A DNA stretch of 48,170 bases from Methanosphaera stadtmanae (GCA_015062805.1 SUTQ01000013.1:1-48170); one strand, 5' to 3'; positions 9,465-19,264 are shown, counted from the first letter of the stretch. The notes: generated by a model not told the origin, from the letters alone. A program made the numbers and translations.

Positions 9465-10637
9465 ATGGATACACATTATATTGAAGAGGGGCTTGTCAAG
9501 ATAGAGGTTCCCGATTTTGAAAAGGTTTCAGCAAAGGCACCGGTTTTTTATAATCCAGTCATGGAATTAAACAGAGATATTTCCGTTGTTGTTTTGAATC
9601 AATACAGGAAAACATTGGATCACGATGTGGTGATATTCGATGCATTTGGAGGTACGGGGATACGTGGAGCCCGATACTCCAAGGAAATTGACGGAGTGGA
9701 AAAAGTACTGGTGGGTGATGTAAATCCATTAGCCATTGAAATAGCTAAGAAGAACATGGATTTAAACGAAATATCTAATGTGGAAGTGGAAAAAAATGAT
9801 GCCAATGTTTTGCTTCAATCAAATAAGGGATTGTTTGACATAATAGACATAGATCCATTTGGAACTCCTTCAATGTTTACACAATCAACTGCAATAAATA
9901 TCCGGCCTGGTGGTTTAATATGTATCAGTGCTACGGACACTTCTGCATTATGCGGTACTTATCATGATCCATGTCTTAGAAAATATGGGGCACAGCCGCT
10001 GAAAACTGAATATTGTCATGAAAACGGTATCAGAATACTGTTGGCTTTCATAGCAAGAAATTTGGCAGTTAATCAAAAGTATATGCATGTCCTGTTTTCT
10101 CACAGTACTGAACATTATATGAGAATATATGCAACAATAAAAAGGGGCGGTAAAAAAACCAACGAATCCTTGAACAACATCGGTTTTATTGCACATTGTC
10201 CTAATTGCCTGCACAGGGATACTTTCCACGGTTTTGTTCCAAAAATGCCAACCGAATGTCCTGACTGTGGGGAAAAATATCTTTTTGCAGGACCATTGTG
10301 GTTGGGAAACATCTCTGATAAGGAATTTATTAAAAACATGATTGAGACCACAGATGAATTGAAATTAAATAAGAAAGAGGAACTGTTAAAATTATTCAAT
10401 CAATGTTATGAAGAAGCGGAGGGACCTATAACATTTTATGATATTCATAAGATCTGTAAAACTTTGAAAATTAGTTCACCAAAAATAAACGATGTTATTG
10501 ATGAAATTAGAAATAGAGGATACTTCATTTCAAGAACCCATTTCAAGTTAACGGGTATGCGTACTGATATGCCGTTGGATGAGTTAAAGGAAGTTATTGT
10601 AAAAATAAAAGAAGAAAAATTGGGAGTGGATGTTTAG
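9465..10637 (+). CDS. trm1: tRNA (guanine26-N2)-dimethyltransferase
   Basis: Trm1 uses S-adenosylmethionine to make N2,N2-dimethylguanosine at position 26 of tRNAs. The SAM-binding loop is DAFGGTGIRGARY and the catalytic block is DIDPFGTP. The C-terminal half holds a zinc site, CPNC...CPDCG, as in archaeal Trm1. At 390 residues it matches the family. The ATG follows taggagtaacacag, a clear ribosome site. It is monocistronic and converges on the unknown 230-residue gene with a 13-base gap. Confidence 0.95.
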   Translation: MDTHYIEEGLVKIEVPDFEKVSAKAPVFYNPVMELNRDISVVVLNQYRKTLDHDVVIFDAFGGTGIRGARYSKEIDGVEKVLVGDVNPLAIEIAKKNMDLNEISNVEVEKNDANVLLQSNKGLFDIIDIDPFGTPSMFTQSTAINIRPGGLICISATDTSALCGTYHDPCLRKYGAQPLKTEYCHENGIRILLAFIARNLAVNQKYMHVLFSHSTEHYMRIYATIKRGGKKTNESLNNIGFIAHCPNCLHRDTFHGFVPKMPTECPDCGEKYLFAGPLWLGNISDKEFIKNMIETTDELKLNKKEELLKLFNQCYEEAEGPITFYDIHKICKTLKISSPKINDVIDEIRNRGYFISRTHFKLTGMRTDMPLDELKEVIVKIKEEKLGVDV

Positions 10638-10650
10638 GCTATTTTTAATA

Positions 10651-11343
10651 CTATTCATAGTTTAGCATGTTGTGTGTGTAGTAATACTGTAGTTCTGGTG
10701 CATGTTGTATTTCATAGAATCTGTATGGATTGTTGAAGTATGGGAATAGTGAACCGGTTGCTGCACGCATTATTCCACCGAAATGTCCAAACTCTTTTGA
10801 ACATACCTGATAGTATAATGGGAATCCACAGCCTGGATTAATGAATATGTTTCCTTCCCTAACTGTTCCATGCCATACTAGTGGAATAGGACCTTCCTGT
10901 CCCTGTGATTTAGCCATTTCCAATACTCTGGCCCATGCATCTTCGTATTTGTCGTAAATTTCACCATCAACTTTGTAGTTCCATTTATCGTCAGGTACTC
11001 CATGTATTCCATAATCTAATACTTGGTTCCAGTCTATGTTAACCTGTGCTCCTGCAGTATCCATGAAGGCCATTTCAATAATGTATACTTTTCCATTATA
11101 GAAATTTCTATAGTTTGAACTACCTGCAAAGTGTAAAACTATTGCGCATTTTGAATCTCTTTCTTCAGCATATTGTGCTAATAAGTTTGCATGTACATGT
11201 TCAGGATACATGTCCGGGTTTGCTATTTTTACAAAGGCTAATCTTCCTAAAGGTTCTATATCCTCTGATGAGGAAGATGTTGATACATAAAGAAAACCGA
11301 TTAGTATTAAAATAATTATTATAAAAGAAATGTACCATTTCAT
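10651..11343 (-). CDS. Membrane-anchored protein of unknown function
   Basis: I do not recognise this 230-residue protein. Residues 3-22 form one strongly hydrophobic segment after MKW, an uncleaved signal anchor. The Ser-rich linker after it suggests that the rest lies outside the cell. The remainder is soluble, rich in Tyr, Asn and aromatic residues, with three Cys (one near the start of the domain, then GCGF and QVCSKE) and several His. There is no lipobox Cys. Nothing in the neighbourhood, Trm1 on one side and an Lrp regulator on the other, hints at its task. It may be specific to this genus. Confidence 0.7.
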   Translation of the reverse strand: MKWYISFIIIILILIGFLYVSTSSSSEDIEPLGRLAFVKIANPDMYPEHVHANLLAQYAEERDSKCAIVLHFAGSSNYRNFYNGKVYIIEMAFMDTAGAQVNIDWNQVLDYGIHGVPDDKWNYKVDGEIYDKYEDAWARVLEMAKSQGQEGPIPLVWHGTVREGNIFINPGCGFPLYYQVCSKEFGHFGGIMRAATGSLFPYFNNPYRFYEIQHAPELQYYYTHNMLNYE

Positions 11344-11784
11344 TATGTTTCACCATTGTATTTTTTTGAATGTTTTTTTAGTTTTTATTATATATTATTA
11401 TGTTATTTGATTTCTTTAATATTTTTCATATATTCACTATTTTTCATAATATTCTATTTATTGAGTAATTGTTAAAAAAAGCAGGTTAAATAATACAATG
11501 TAAATAATTATTAGGATTTTTTTATATTTTTTTGAAAAAATATTTTTTAATTTTCTGTACGGGCTATTTTTGATATTTTTATTTAAACATTTATTAATTT
11601 GATATATTTTTTTAATTATTGTTGAAATTTTTATTTTTTTATATCATTTTTTTTATAAAAAATATTATAATTTTCTTTTTTTTAAGAAAAAAACAAAAAG
11701 GTTTATATAATGTCATAATCATAATAAGTATTATAACTCTTTTCAAAATTATTAAAAAAAACTATAGTGGATGTAGGGATTGTT
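11344..11784. other. AT-rich spacer upstream of the Lrp gene
   Basis: This 441-base region is almost pure A and T with many short T- and A-runs, including inverted T/A runs near 11527-11552 and 11675-11695. It holds the promoter region of the unknown gene at 10651 (minus) and of the Lrp gene (plus). An open frame at 11619-11813 is low complexity (Phe, Ile, Lys) and looks like chance. Confidence 0.55.
11702..11710 (+). promoter_or_regulatory. TATA box for the Lrp-type regulator
   Basis: TTTATATAA is preceded by AACAAAAAGG, a good BRE-like purine stretch. Transcription would start near 11735, leaving a leader of about 50 bases before the ATG at 11785. Confidence 0.5.
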
Positions 11785-12288
11785 ATGACTCAAAATCTAG
11801 AAGAATATGGTAATGAACCTCAAAACATGACTTTAAATATGGATTCTCTTGATAAACAAATTTTAGAGCTTTTAAGCGTTGATGGAAGGAAATCCTATAG
11901 GAAAATTTCACGAGAATTAGGTGTTTCTGTCGGAACTATTCACAACAGGGTAGATAAATTAACAAAATCCGGTATAATAAGTAAATTTGTTCCGGTTATT
12001 GATCATGAAAAGTTAGGATATACTTTAACAGCAGTAATTGGTATTGAGATTAAAGGTGGAACTATATCCTATTTAACAGAAAAAGAACCGTTTAAAAACA
12101 ATTTATTAGCAGTATATGATGTTACTGGTCAATTTGATGGTATAATAATAGCAAAATTCAAAAACACATTTGAATTAAACAAGTTTATTAAATTGTTACT
12201 ACAGGAAGAAAACGTAACAAAAACATACACTCAAACAGTACTAAATATTGTTAAAGAGGAATTAAATTCTTCAATTATTAATTTTTAG
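11785..12288 (+). CDS. Lrp/AsnC-family transcriptional regulator
   Basis: This is a DNA-binding regulator with an N-terminal helix-turn-helix and a C-terminal RAM/ligand domain. The helix-turn-helix is LDKQILELLSVDGR then YRKISRELGVSVGTIHNRV. The ligand half contains AVIGIEIKGG and the VYDVTGQFDGI block. A GTG at 11767 would extend it by six codons, but the ATG at 11785 is preceded at the right distance by taggga, so I chose the ATG. At 167 residues it is a little longer than a minimal Lrp. mptA follows after 135 bases and is a possible target. The effector is unknown. Confidence 0.88.
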   Translation: MTQNLEEYGNEPQNMTLNMDSLDKQILELLSVDGRKSYRKISRELGVSVGTIHNRVDKLTKSGIISKFVPVIDHEKLGYTLTAVIGIEIKGGTISYLTEKEPFKNNLLAVYDVTGQFDGIIIAKFKNTFELNKFIKLLLQEENVTKTYTQTVLNIVKEELNSSIINF

Positions 12289-12423
12289 TCAACTTCTTTT
12301 TTTTAAAATATTTTTTATTTTATCACTATTTTTTGAACTTTTTTCAGAAGTACATTTCAAATATTATCAATTACATAAATAATTGTAAATAATATAATTT
12401 TAAAAACATGGGAGAAAATTATT

Positions 12424-13371
12424 ATGCCGATAGAAGAATTTCCAGATACACAGGATAAACAGCCTAATGCACCAATATCATTGACACGTGTGGGTGTTAC
12501 GGGTGTTAAAAAATTAGTAAAGATTCAACGTGATGATAAACGACCGATAATTCTGTTACCAACTTTTGATGCTTTCGTTGATTTGCCAAGTACGCAAAAG
12601 GGTGTACACATGTCCAGAAATCCGGAAGCAATATCTGAGATAATAGATGAATCAGTAAGTAAAATGGAAATTCATATAGAAGACATTTGTGCAAATTTGG
12701 TAAAACGATTGTTGGAAAAACATGAATATGCTGTAAGGGCAGAAACCGAGGCAACAAGTGAATACATAATTAACAAATTTTCTCCAGTGACTCACAAGAA
12801 AACTCAGGAAACTACAAATATTATTGCAAGAGCAATAGCAATGAAAGATGATAATGGTAATATTTCAGTTAGAAAAATGATTGGTGCACAAGTTGTTGGT
12901 ATGACAGTATGTCCTTGTGCTCAAGAATCAGTTGAACAGGAATCTAAGGAAAAGTTGTTGGAATTTTTGGATGAAGAAACTACTCAAAAAGTTTTAGAAG
13001 CAGTTACATTTGCATCACATAATCAAAGGGGAATAGGTTCAATCCTATTGGAAGTTTCAGAAAATCAGGACGTGAATGTTGACGACTTGATAACAATTAT
13101 ACAAAATTCCATGAGTTCTCCCGTATGTGAAATCTTGAAAAGACCTGATGAAAATAAGATAGTTACCAACGCTCATAAAAATCCTGTCTTTGTAGAGGAT
13201 TGTGTCAGAAACATGGTTATAGGTATATTGGATAAATACTCAAATCTTCCGGACAATTCAATGGTAACAATCAAACAGGTAAATGAAGAAAGTATACATC
13301 AGCATAACGCTTATGCAGAAAAAGTAGCATCAATGGGTGAATTAAAGCAAGAAAATAATTTAGAGGGATAA
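12424..13371 (+). CDS. mptA: GTP cyclohydrolase MptA
   Basis: MptA is the Fe(II)-dependent archaeal cyclohydrolase that converts GTP to 7,8-dihydroneopterin 2',3'-cyclic phosphate, the first step of tetrahydromethanopterin synthesis. The N-terminal PISLTRVGVTGVKK block and the MTVCPCAQE motif (metal-ligand Cys region) are characteristic of the FolE2/MptA family. The length of 315 residues fits. The ATG is preceded by gggagaaaatt. The gene runs one base from the following small ORF and then to cofG, so this looks like a cofactor operon. Confidence 0.93.
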   Translation: MPIEEFPDTQDKQPNAPISLTRVGVTGVKKLVKIQRDDKRPIILLPTFDAFVDLPSTQKGVHMSRNPEAISEIIDESVSKMEIHIEDICANLVKRLLEKHEYAVRAETEATSEYIINKFSPVTHKKTQETTNIIARAIAMKDDNGNISVRKMIGAQVVGMTVCPCAQESVEQESKEKLLEFLDEETTQKVLEAVTFASHNQRGIGSILLEVSENQDVNVDDLITIIQNSMSSPVCEILKRPDENKIVTNAHKNPVFVEDCVRNMVIGILDKYSNLPDNSMVTIKQVNEESIHQHNAYAEKVASMGELKQENNLEG

Positions 13372-13372
13372 T

Positions 13373-13822
13373 ATGGAAGTAATGGAAATATCAAGACCTA
13401 TTATGGAGAAAATGGACGCATTTGAAGGATGTAAACCAGTAGTTCACAGTACTGAATCAGTAATAATTAGGGGAAAAACCCATAATAAGGTTAAACCAGA
13501 GAACATGTATTCTCGTTTAATGGAATTGTTTGATGAATTAAACATTAAAAAAATTGAAAAGGAATCCAACAAGGCACGTGATTTTACAGATAAAGTGGAC
13601 ACCATATTGAGAAAAACAGAAGAAGTATATGATGAATCAAATGGTTTGGAAGGAATTGAAAAATTAAAAAATACATTTGAAATGACAGGTTTTCATGCAG
13701 AATATGCAATAGGTCAAATAGATGATTTGGCAGTTTATGTTGTTCTTTATATGGACAAATCAGGTTTTGGACCAATGTTTGTTGAAACAATGGTTCTCCG
13801 TATGACCGAATTCACCTCCTAA
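13373..13822 (+). CDS. Conserved small protein between mptA and cofG
   Basis: This is a 149-residue soluble protein that begins one base after the mptA stop and is certainly cotranscribed with it. It may belong to the DUF2120 family of Methanobacteria, but I hold that label loosely. There are no cysteine clusters, nucleotide-binding loops or membrane segments. The middle (residues about 55-100) is helical and charged, and the end (AVYVVLYMDKSGFGPMF) is beta-like. The ribosome site, agagggataat, lies inside mptA. Context suggests a link to H4MPT or F420 synthesis, but no function can be read from the sequence. Confidence 0.75.
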   Translation: MEVMEISRPIMEKMDAFEGCKPVVHSTESVIIRGKTHNKVKPENMYSRLMELFDELNIKKIEKESNKARDFTDKVDTILRKTEEVYDESNGLEGIEKLKNTFEMTGFHAEYAIGQIDDLAVYVVLYMDKSGFGPMFVETMVLRMTEFTS

Positions 13823-13839
13823 TCCTTTTTGTGATAAAA

Positions 13840-14931
13840 ATGATTAATATAATATCTAAAACTGAAGCTCGAAATTTTTTAAATTCAGATTTAAACACTT
13901 CTTTGGATTTAATTAAAGAAATTAATCAGGAACGATCAAAAGTAATTACTTATTCTAAAAACATTTTTTTACCATTAACACACATCTGTCAAAATAAATG
14001 TGGATATTGTACTTTTAAACAGGATGTTGATGAAGTCGAATATCTGGTTATGAATGAAGAAAATGTATTGAACTTGGTTCAAAAGGCTAAACAGGCAAAT
14101 TGTACCGAAGCATTATTTGCTTTTGGCGAATCGGCAGATCAAAACGATTTCGTAAAAGACAAGTTGGAAGAGTTTGGCTTCGAATCAATGGTGGATTATC
14201 TTTATTACCTGTCAGATAAAATATTGTCTGAAAGTGAAATGTTGCCTCACACCAATATGGGAATTATTTCAAGGTCAGATTTAAGATATTTGTCTGAGGT
14301 AAATGCATCAATGGGCTTGATGCTGGAAACAACAAACAAATCCTTACTTAAAACAATAGTTCACAAGGACAGTCCCAGCAAAGATCCCGACAAAAGAATT
14401 GATTTTATAAAAAATGCAGGTAAGGAAAATATTCCATTCACTACGGGCCTGCTGATTGGTATCGGCGAAACAACAGATGACCATATTGATTCATTGTTCA
14501 CATTAAGAAATTTGCAGGATAAATATGGACATATCCAGGAAATAATTATTCAAAATTTCAAACCTAAGAATGACATACCAATGAAGGATTATCCTGAACC
14601 TTCAATAATCGATTTGTTAAAATTAACACTACTTGCAACAAGGATGTTTCCTGATGTCAGCATTCAGATTCCACCAAATCTCAATCAGGATCTGATGACA
14701 CTGTTTATCTTGTGCGGTGCAGATGATATGGGTGGAGTTTCACCTGTAACAAAGGATTATATAAATCCTGAAGAGGATTGGCCTTCAATAAATGAACTGT
14801 CCTCAACGGTAAACAAAATAAATTTTTCATTAAAGGAACGATTGCCAGTATATGAAAAATATATCAATGAAAAATATTTAAAAGAAAAAGTTTATGATAA
14901 GGCAGTTAAACTTCAAAAACAAATTAGTTAA
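13840..14931 (+). CDS. cofG: FO synthase subunit CofG (radical SAM)
   Basis: CofG is the radical-SAM half of FO synthase. With CofH it condenses tyrosine and the ribityl-diaminouracil to 7,8-didemethyl-8-hydroxy-5-deazariboflavin, the chromophore of F420. The [4Fe-4S] motif CQNKCGYC sits at residues 50-57. Later blocks such as LMLETTN and TTGLLIGIGET are typical. A GTG nine bases upstream could start the frame, but GTGA there makes a better ribosome site for the ATG at 13840. At 363 residues the length is normal. CofH is not in the window. The end overlaps the convergent taw2 by eight bases. Confidence 0.94.
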   Translation: MINIISKTEARNFLNSDLNTSLDLIKEINQERSKVITYSKNIFLPLTHICQNKCGYCTFKQDVDEVEYLVMNEENVLNLVQKAKQANCTEALFAFGESADQNDFVKDKLEEFGFESMVDYLYYLSDKILSESEMLPHTNMGIISRSDLRYLSEVNASMGLMLETTNKSLLKTIVHKDSPSKDPDKRIDFIKNAGKENIPFTTGLLIGIGETTDDHIDSLFTLRNLQDKYGHIQEIIIQNFKPKNDIPMKDYPEPSIIDLLKLTLLATRMFPDVSIQIPPNLNQDLMTLFILCGADDMGGVSPVTKDYINPEEDWPSINELSSTVNKINFSLKERLPVYEKYINEKYLKEKVYDKAVKLQKQIS

Positions 14932-15655
14932 CTTTTATATCAACAACGGTGTGGAAAACGCCGGGAGAATATTTTTTTATTGAGCGTTTATTTAAAACTT
15001 CTATTTTTCTTCCAACTTTTTTTGCAGCTTCTTCAACTCTATTGACCGGTCTTTCAAACAGTATAGGTTCCGGTGTGGATTCATGATAATGGAGAATTCC
15101 TCCTTCCTTAAGATATTTCATTGCACTATCCAGATAATGGTGTGTTCCTCCGATATAACCCATCATAATTCTATCAGCTTCATGGTCAAATTCTTGTAAG
15201 CTACAGTCGCCTAAAATTGGATTTACGATGTCTTCGACTTTGTTTAGTTTGATGTTTTCACAGAGGTAGTTATATGATACTGGATTTATTTCAATTGCAT
15301 GAATTTTTTGAGGTTTTGAATGCACGGCCATAGGAATTGTAAAATAGCCTATTCCTGCAAACATGTCTATGATGACCTCATCTTTTTCGGGCAATTTGCT
15401 CATTCTTAATCTTTCACCGGTATTTCCTTTTGACCACATTATTTTAGCAACATCAAACTTGAATTTACAGTAGTTTTCTTTATGTATTGTCTCGGTACCC
15501 TCTCCATATATCATTTCAACTTCCGGTTCTCTTTTTTGTCCGTGAATTTGGCCTAATTTGACAACCTTGTTTATGTAGGGTAATTTGATTAGTTCTTCCA
15601 AGTCTTCAGGTTCCTTTTTAACTACCAATATGTCTCCAATAAGTTTACCTTTCAT
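14924..15655 (-). CDS. taw2: tRNA(Phe) wyosine aminocarboxypropyltransferase Taw2-like
   Basis: This is a Rossmann-fold SAM enzyme of the Trm5/TYW2 family. Its 243 residues match Taw2, which moves the 3-amino-3-carboxypropyl group of SAM to 4-demethylwyosine at position 37 of tRNA(Phe). The SAM loop is DMFAGIGYFTIP. The motif HYHESTPE replaces the N-x-P of Trm5 methyltransferases, which favours Taw2 over Trm5. The gene lies 11 bases after mmp10 on the minus strand, probably in one transcript. A Trm5-type methyltransferase activity is the main alternative. Confidence 0.85.
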   Translation of the reverse strand: MKGKLIGDILVVKKEPEDLEELIKLPYINKVVKLGQIHGQKREPEVEMIYGEGTETIHKENYCKFKFDVAKIMWSKGNTGERLRMSKLPEKDEVIIDMFAGIGYFTIPMAVHSKPQKIHAIEINPVSYNYLCENIKLNKVEDIVNPILGDCSLQEFDHEADRIMMGYIGGTHHYLDSAMKYLKEGGILHYHESTPEPILFERPVNRVEEAAKKVGRKIEVLNKRSIKKYSPGVFHTVVDIKVN

Positions 15656-15666
15656 AAACGAACTCC

Positions 15667-16908
15667 TTAAAATTTAACACCCATATAATTTATTAATTCA
15701 ATTAAATCCTCGAATGCATATAATTCATGTTTTAACACATCGTTTCTGGTTAAAGTTCCACTCATTTCCCCATCAACAGTTAATAAGTCAGGACCTCTAT
15801 GTATCAAACGGAAATTACCGTCACTTCTGAATATTTCTTCAGCCACCATGTCATGAACGAAGCATCTTCCGGGAATGATTACAGTGTCTTTAACCTCTTC
15901 CAAATTTATCTGTCTTAAATCCTGTTCAGTAATCAGACATGCTATTTCCTGTTCTGTTGCAACAACATTCACATGCTCGGATGCACCTAAATTATCAAGT
16001 ATTTTTGTAATGTACTTTGCAGATATTTTTCCCGTGACTATTGTGGCTTCTGCTTTGATAGGGGTTAATATTTCAAGGTATTCCTTGTTTTTGTCTTTGG
16101 CTAGTGCATAAGGACTGTCAGTTTCAGGATCACATACTGGTGTTCCGGTAACTCTCAAATTATATTCTTTTGAAGTGTCAATAACCAGTTGTTCAAATTC
16201 TTCAATGGCTTGCTGTTCAATTCCTGGAATAATTGGCTTTTGGCTTAATATTAATCCCTGATTTCTCGTATTTGCGAATCTCATTAAAATAAGTGCTTTG
16301 GCACCCCAAGATTCTAGATTTTCACATGTACGTGCCAATTCTTCACCATCATTTACTCCTGGAATTATGATGGATGCTGCATGCACGTCACATGATTCAC
16401 AAAAACGTTTCAATGCTTCAACAGAAGCTTCTGGGGTAGGATCATGCATCCATTTCTTTCTCAGGTCAGGGTTGGTTGAAAAAGCGGTGTATGTGGTTTC
16501 TACAACACCATTATTTATCAACGTGTCAACAATGTTTGCATCGTCAATTCCTTTTCCACTGGTATAACCTAAATGAATAGGTAAACCCATATCCTTAATT
16601 CCGCGCGTTAAATTTACAAGATCAGGATAACAACTGACATCACCGTCTCCTGTAATGTTTACCATTGTATTTCGTGGAATCTCTGTTTGGAAAATATCTG
16701 TTTGTAATGTTGATAATACTTGGTATGCAGGAAAATAATCTCTTGTCATATTGGTGTCGGTACTGCAGTGGGGACATCCTATCTGTCCTGGAGGGCAGTT
16801 TTTACAACCGAGTACCTTAGCTTCATTAACAGTTTTGAAGTAACAGTACTCACAGAAACCTCTACAATTTTTTCCAGGTATTCCACCTACATCAGCCATA
16901 ATTTGCAT
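15667..16908 (-). CDS. mmp10: Mmp10, McrA arginine C-methyltransferase (radical SAM, B12)
   Basis: Methanogenesis marker 10 makes 5-C-(S)-methylarginine in the alpha subunit of methyl-coenzyme M reductase, using a radical-SAM cluster and cobalamin. The cluster motif CRGFCEYC is at residues 15-22. A second cysteine group, CKNCPPGQIGCPHC, follows within 25 residues and is typical of the family. The length of 413 residues fits. Its presumed target motif, [11 protein letters not shown], is present in the MrtA encoded at 35.7 kb. The gene is divergent from mcrC, only 141 bases away, so the two may share control. No strong ribosome site precedes the ATG. Confidence 0.93.
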   Translation of the reverse strand: MQIMADVGGIPGKNCRGFCEYCYFKTVNEAKVLGCKNCPPGQIGCPHCSTDTNMTRDYFPAYQVLSTLQTDIFQTEIPRNTMVNITGDGDVSCYPDLVNLTRGIKDMGLPIHLGYTSGKGIDDANIVDTLINNGVVETTYTAFSTNPDLRKKWMHDPTPEASVEALKRFCESCDVHAASIIIPGVNDGEELARTCENLESWGAKALILMRFANTRNQGLILSQKPIIPGIEQQAIEEFEQLVIDTSKEYNLRVTGTPVCDPETDSPYALAKDKNKEYLEILTPIKAEATIVTGKISAKYITKILDNLGASEHVNVVATEQEIACLITEQDLRQINLEEVKDTVIIPGRCFVHDMVAEEIFRSDGNFRLIHRGPDLLTVDGEMSGTLTRNDVLKHELYAFEDLIELINYMGVKF

Positions 16909-17049
16909 AAGTAATTATTTCTAAATTATAATTTTTATTTGTATCGTTATTTATGAAACTTAATAATATTTGAAAAAACATATAATTGAAGAAAATCAGA
17001 TAATTAAATAATATAAATATAAGACAATAATATTTCAGGTAGTGTAATC

Positions 17050-17652
17050 ATGATTGGAAAAAGTACTCACATAGTAGATTGTAGGGAAACTCGAGGAATT
17101 GGTGAAGGTGGAGGAATAGCACAAAGAGGAACTTATGCGCAGTGTGGAGATGATTTGCTGGCAGTTGCTATGTCTCCTGGTCGAAGACACATTACCAAAC
17201 CTGTTTGTGAAATTACATTTGCATTAAGGGAAGCAAACATTCAGACAAGTACTTTAGTACTTAATGCAGGTTCTGGTGTACCAAAAGACACTCCTTCTGG
17301 TGGGGGTCAGGGATTGTTTGGAGTTACACCTAAGGAAATATCTCAGATGAACCGGCATAAGGTTGTTTTAATACACTTTGGTGGGGTAAAAAACCATATA
17401 ATTTACAAAGCCAAACATGTATTGAAAAATATCAACAAGCCTGTAATAATTATTGCACAGTATCCTGTGGATTATGAAGATTTTGCACGTATTGGTGTAA
17501 AAACAGTGGCAGTTATGCCTGAAAAACCTGAAACTAAAGGAACTATTGTTGAATTAATCACTGATGTAATTCGTGGTGAAACTTGTACACAGAACAAGCT
17601 CGATGAAATTATAGATAAAGTAGAGAACGCTATTCATACATATGGAAATTAA
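17050..17652 (+). CDS. mcrC: McrC, methyl-coenzyme M reductase operon protein C
   Basis: McrC takes part in the ATP-dependent reductive activation of Mcr, together with Mmp7, Mmp3 and Mmp17 in other methanogens. The signature runs [21 protein letters not shown] and [21 protein letters not shown]. The 200-residue length is normal. In relatives mcrC lies inside mcrBDCGA, just before mtr. Here no mcrB, D, G or A is beside it, and it heads the mtr operon alone. TATA-like sequence near 17009-17020 and the ribosome site aggtagtg lie upstream. Confidence 0.95.
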   Translation: MIGKSTHIVDCRETRGIGEGGGIAQRGTYAQCGDDLLAVAMSPGRRHITKPVCEITFALREANIQTSTLVLNAGSGVPKDTPSGGGQGLFGVTPKEISQMNRHKVVLIHFGGVKNHIIYKAKHVLKNINKPVIIIAQYPVDYEDFARIGVKTVAVMPEKPETKGTIVELITDVIRGETCTQNKLDEIIDKVENAIHTYGN

Positions 17653-17665
17653 TTGGGGCAATTGT

Positions 17666-18541
17666 ATGGACATTCTATCAAATTTGGTGTTGGTTGCTTT
17701 TATGGGTCTAATTGCCATAATTGCAGGTATGTTTGAGGATTTGGAGTCTGATGTGGCTTCCACCAGTAATCCCAATTCTCAAGTACAATTGGCACCTCAA
17801 ATAGGTAATTTACATAAGCTATTCAATCGGGCTATTTCTGGTGAACCGTTACTTGTTGGAACAATGGCAGCAATTTCCGGTTCTATTGCATATGTCTTAT
17901 TTACATTAAATTATCCTGTTGTATTGGTTTTATTAATATCTGCACTTGTAGCTACACTCGTTCAAACGATATTCTCTATTACTTCATATATGGGACGTAT
18001 AACTAGTCAGGCATTATATAACCAGCCATTGTTTTTAGATGTACTACATAAACACGTTCCAATTATGGCAGCACATGCATTCATTACTTTACTGTCAGTT
18101 ACAACCATATCTTATATTATGTGTTATCTGTTAAATCCGGCAGTTCCATTAACTTTACCGGTGATATCCATATTGATGGGGATTACTTTAGGATCAATAG
18201 GTTCAGCAATTGGTGATATCCATTATGGTGCTGAAAAGTTATACCAAAATTATGAGTTTGGTTCAGGGATAGCTGTTTCAAACAATGGAAACATAGTTAC
18301 TAAATCATCTTTGGGTTCAAACAATTCAATAGATGTGGTAAATTTTTGTTCTAAATTTGGAGGGCCAATTACGGGAGCGTGTTTTGGAATAATAATATTC
18401 CTTAACTTCTGGATATATTTGGTATTTGGTATAAAATATGGATTGATAGCAGGATTAATAATAGTCTTATTATTTTTTGTTTTAAACATCTTTATCGAAC
18501 GAAAGGCTCGTTCAAAATTTGGGGAATATGAAAAAAATTGA
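17666..18541 (+). CDS. mtrE: Tetrahydromethanopterin S-methyltransferase subunit E
   Basis: MtrE is an integral membrane subunit of the MtrA-H complex, which transfers the methyl group between H4MPT and coenzyme M and moves Na+ across the membrane. The N-terminal block EDLESDVASTSNPNSQVQLA is diagnostic. About six membrane segments follow. An upstream in-frame ATG at 17642 overlaps mcrC, but family alignment favours MDILSN at 17666, which gives 291 residues. MtrC, D and E together form the membrane core where Na+ translocation is placed. Confidence 0.95.
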   Translation: MDILSNLVLVAFMGLIAIIAGMFEDLESDVASTSNPNSQVQLAPQIGNLHKLFNRAISGEPLLVGTMAAISGSIAYVLFTLNYPVVLVLLISALVATLVQTIFSITSYMGRITSQALYNQPLFLDVLHKHVPIMAAHAFITLLSVTTISYIMCYLLNPAVPLTLPVISILMGITLGSIGSAIGDIHYGAEKLYQNYEFGSGIAVSNNGNIVTKSSLGSNNSIDVVNFCSKFGGPITGACFGIIIFLNFWIYLVFGIKYGLIAGLIIVLLFFVLNIFIERKARSKFGEYEKN

Positions 18542-18559
18542 TTATGGTGAATTTAATTG

Positions 18560-19264
18560 ATGTGGGAATTATTAATTAGTTTGATAATAGGTTCAACACT
18601 TATAGGTATAGGGGTTCATTTCATTCCTGTTGGTGGAGCACCTGCTGCTATATCCACTTCTGCAGGAATACCTACGGGAGCGCCTATGATAACTATAGGT
18701 ATGGGTATAACAGGTATCTTATCTGCAGCAACAGTTATTGGACAACCTTATTATGTTATGGTATTGGTTGGAGCAATAGGTTCTATGATAATGATGTCAA
18801 TTACAATGTTTTTTTCAAACATAATTCATGTTTATGGGGTGGGGGTTCCACTTTCTTCATCAAATTTTGAAAAAGATCCAATTACGGGATTTGAACAGGA
18901 AAATTACGTTAGTCCAGGTACTACTGGTCATGGAATTCCAACAATTTCATTTATCAGTGGTCTAATCGGTTCATTTCTTGGGGGAATTGGTGGAAGTATA
19001 GCATTCGGTTCACTATATTCCGTATTTTCAACATATTTGGAGTATACTGCAGTTATTGATGGAACAATTGCGACGATATTTTCACTCGTGCTGTTTTTCA
19101 TTGTTGCTGTAATGGCATCCTATAATATTGGAGGAACAATTCAAGGATTCCTTGATGAGAAATTTAAACAAAAAATAATACCTGGAACAATTTCATGCTT
19201 TTTAATTTCGGTAGTTCTTTCATTATTGTATGTTTTCATAATATGGGGGTTAATATATGGCTGA
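18560..19264 (+). CDS. mtrD: Tetrahydromethanopterin S-methyltransferase subunit D
   Basis: MtrD is a polytopic membrane subunit of the Na+-pumping Mtr complex. It shows about six hydrophobic segments and the loops HFIPVGGAPAA and FSNIIHVYGVGVP that mark the family. A TTG lies directly before the ATG. The GGTGA at 18546-18550 is well spaced for the ATG at 18560, so I start there, which gives 234 residues. Its end overlaps mtrC by eight bases, which indicates coupled translation. Confidence 0.95.
   Translation: MWELLISLIIGSTLIGIGVHFIPVGGAPAAISTSAGIPTGAPMITIGMGITGILSAATVIGQPYYVMVLVGAIGSMIMMSITMFFSNIIHVYGVGVPLSSSNFEKDPITGFEQENYVSPGTTGHGIPTISFISGLIGSFLGGIGGSIAFGSLYSVFSTYLEYTAVIDGTIATIFSLVLFFIVAVMASYNIGGTIQGFLDEKFKQKIIPGTISCFLISVVLSLLYVFIIWGLIYG

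Noticed and set aside
11619-11813. Open frame of 64 codons before the Lrp gene
   Set aside because: The product is nearly all Phe, Ile and Lys and comes from T/A-run DNA that holds the Lrp promoter. There is no ribosome site.
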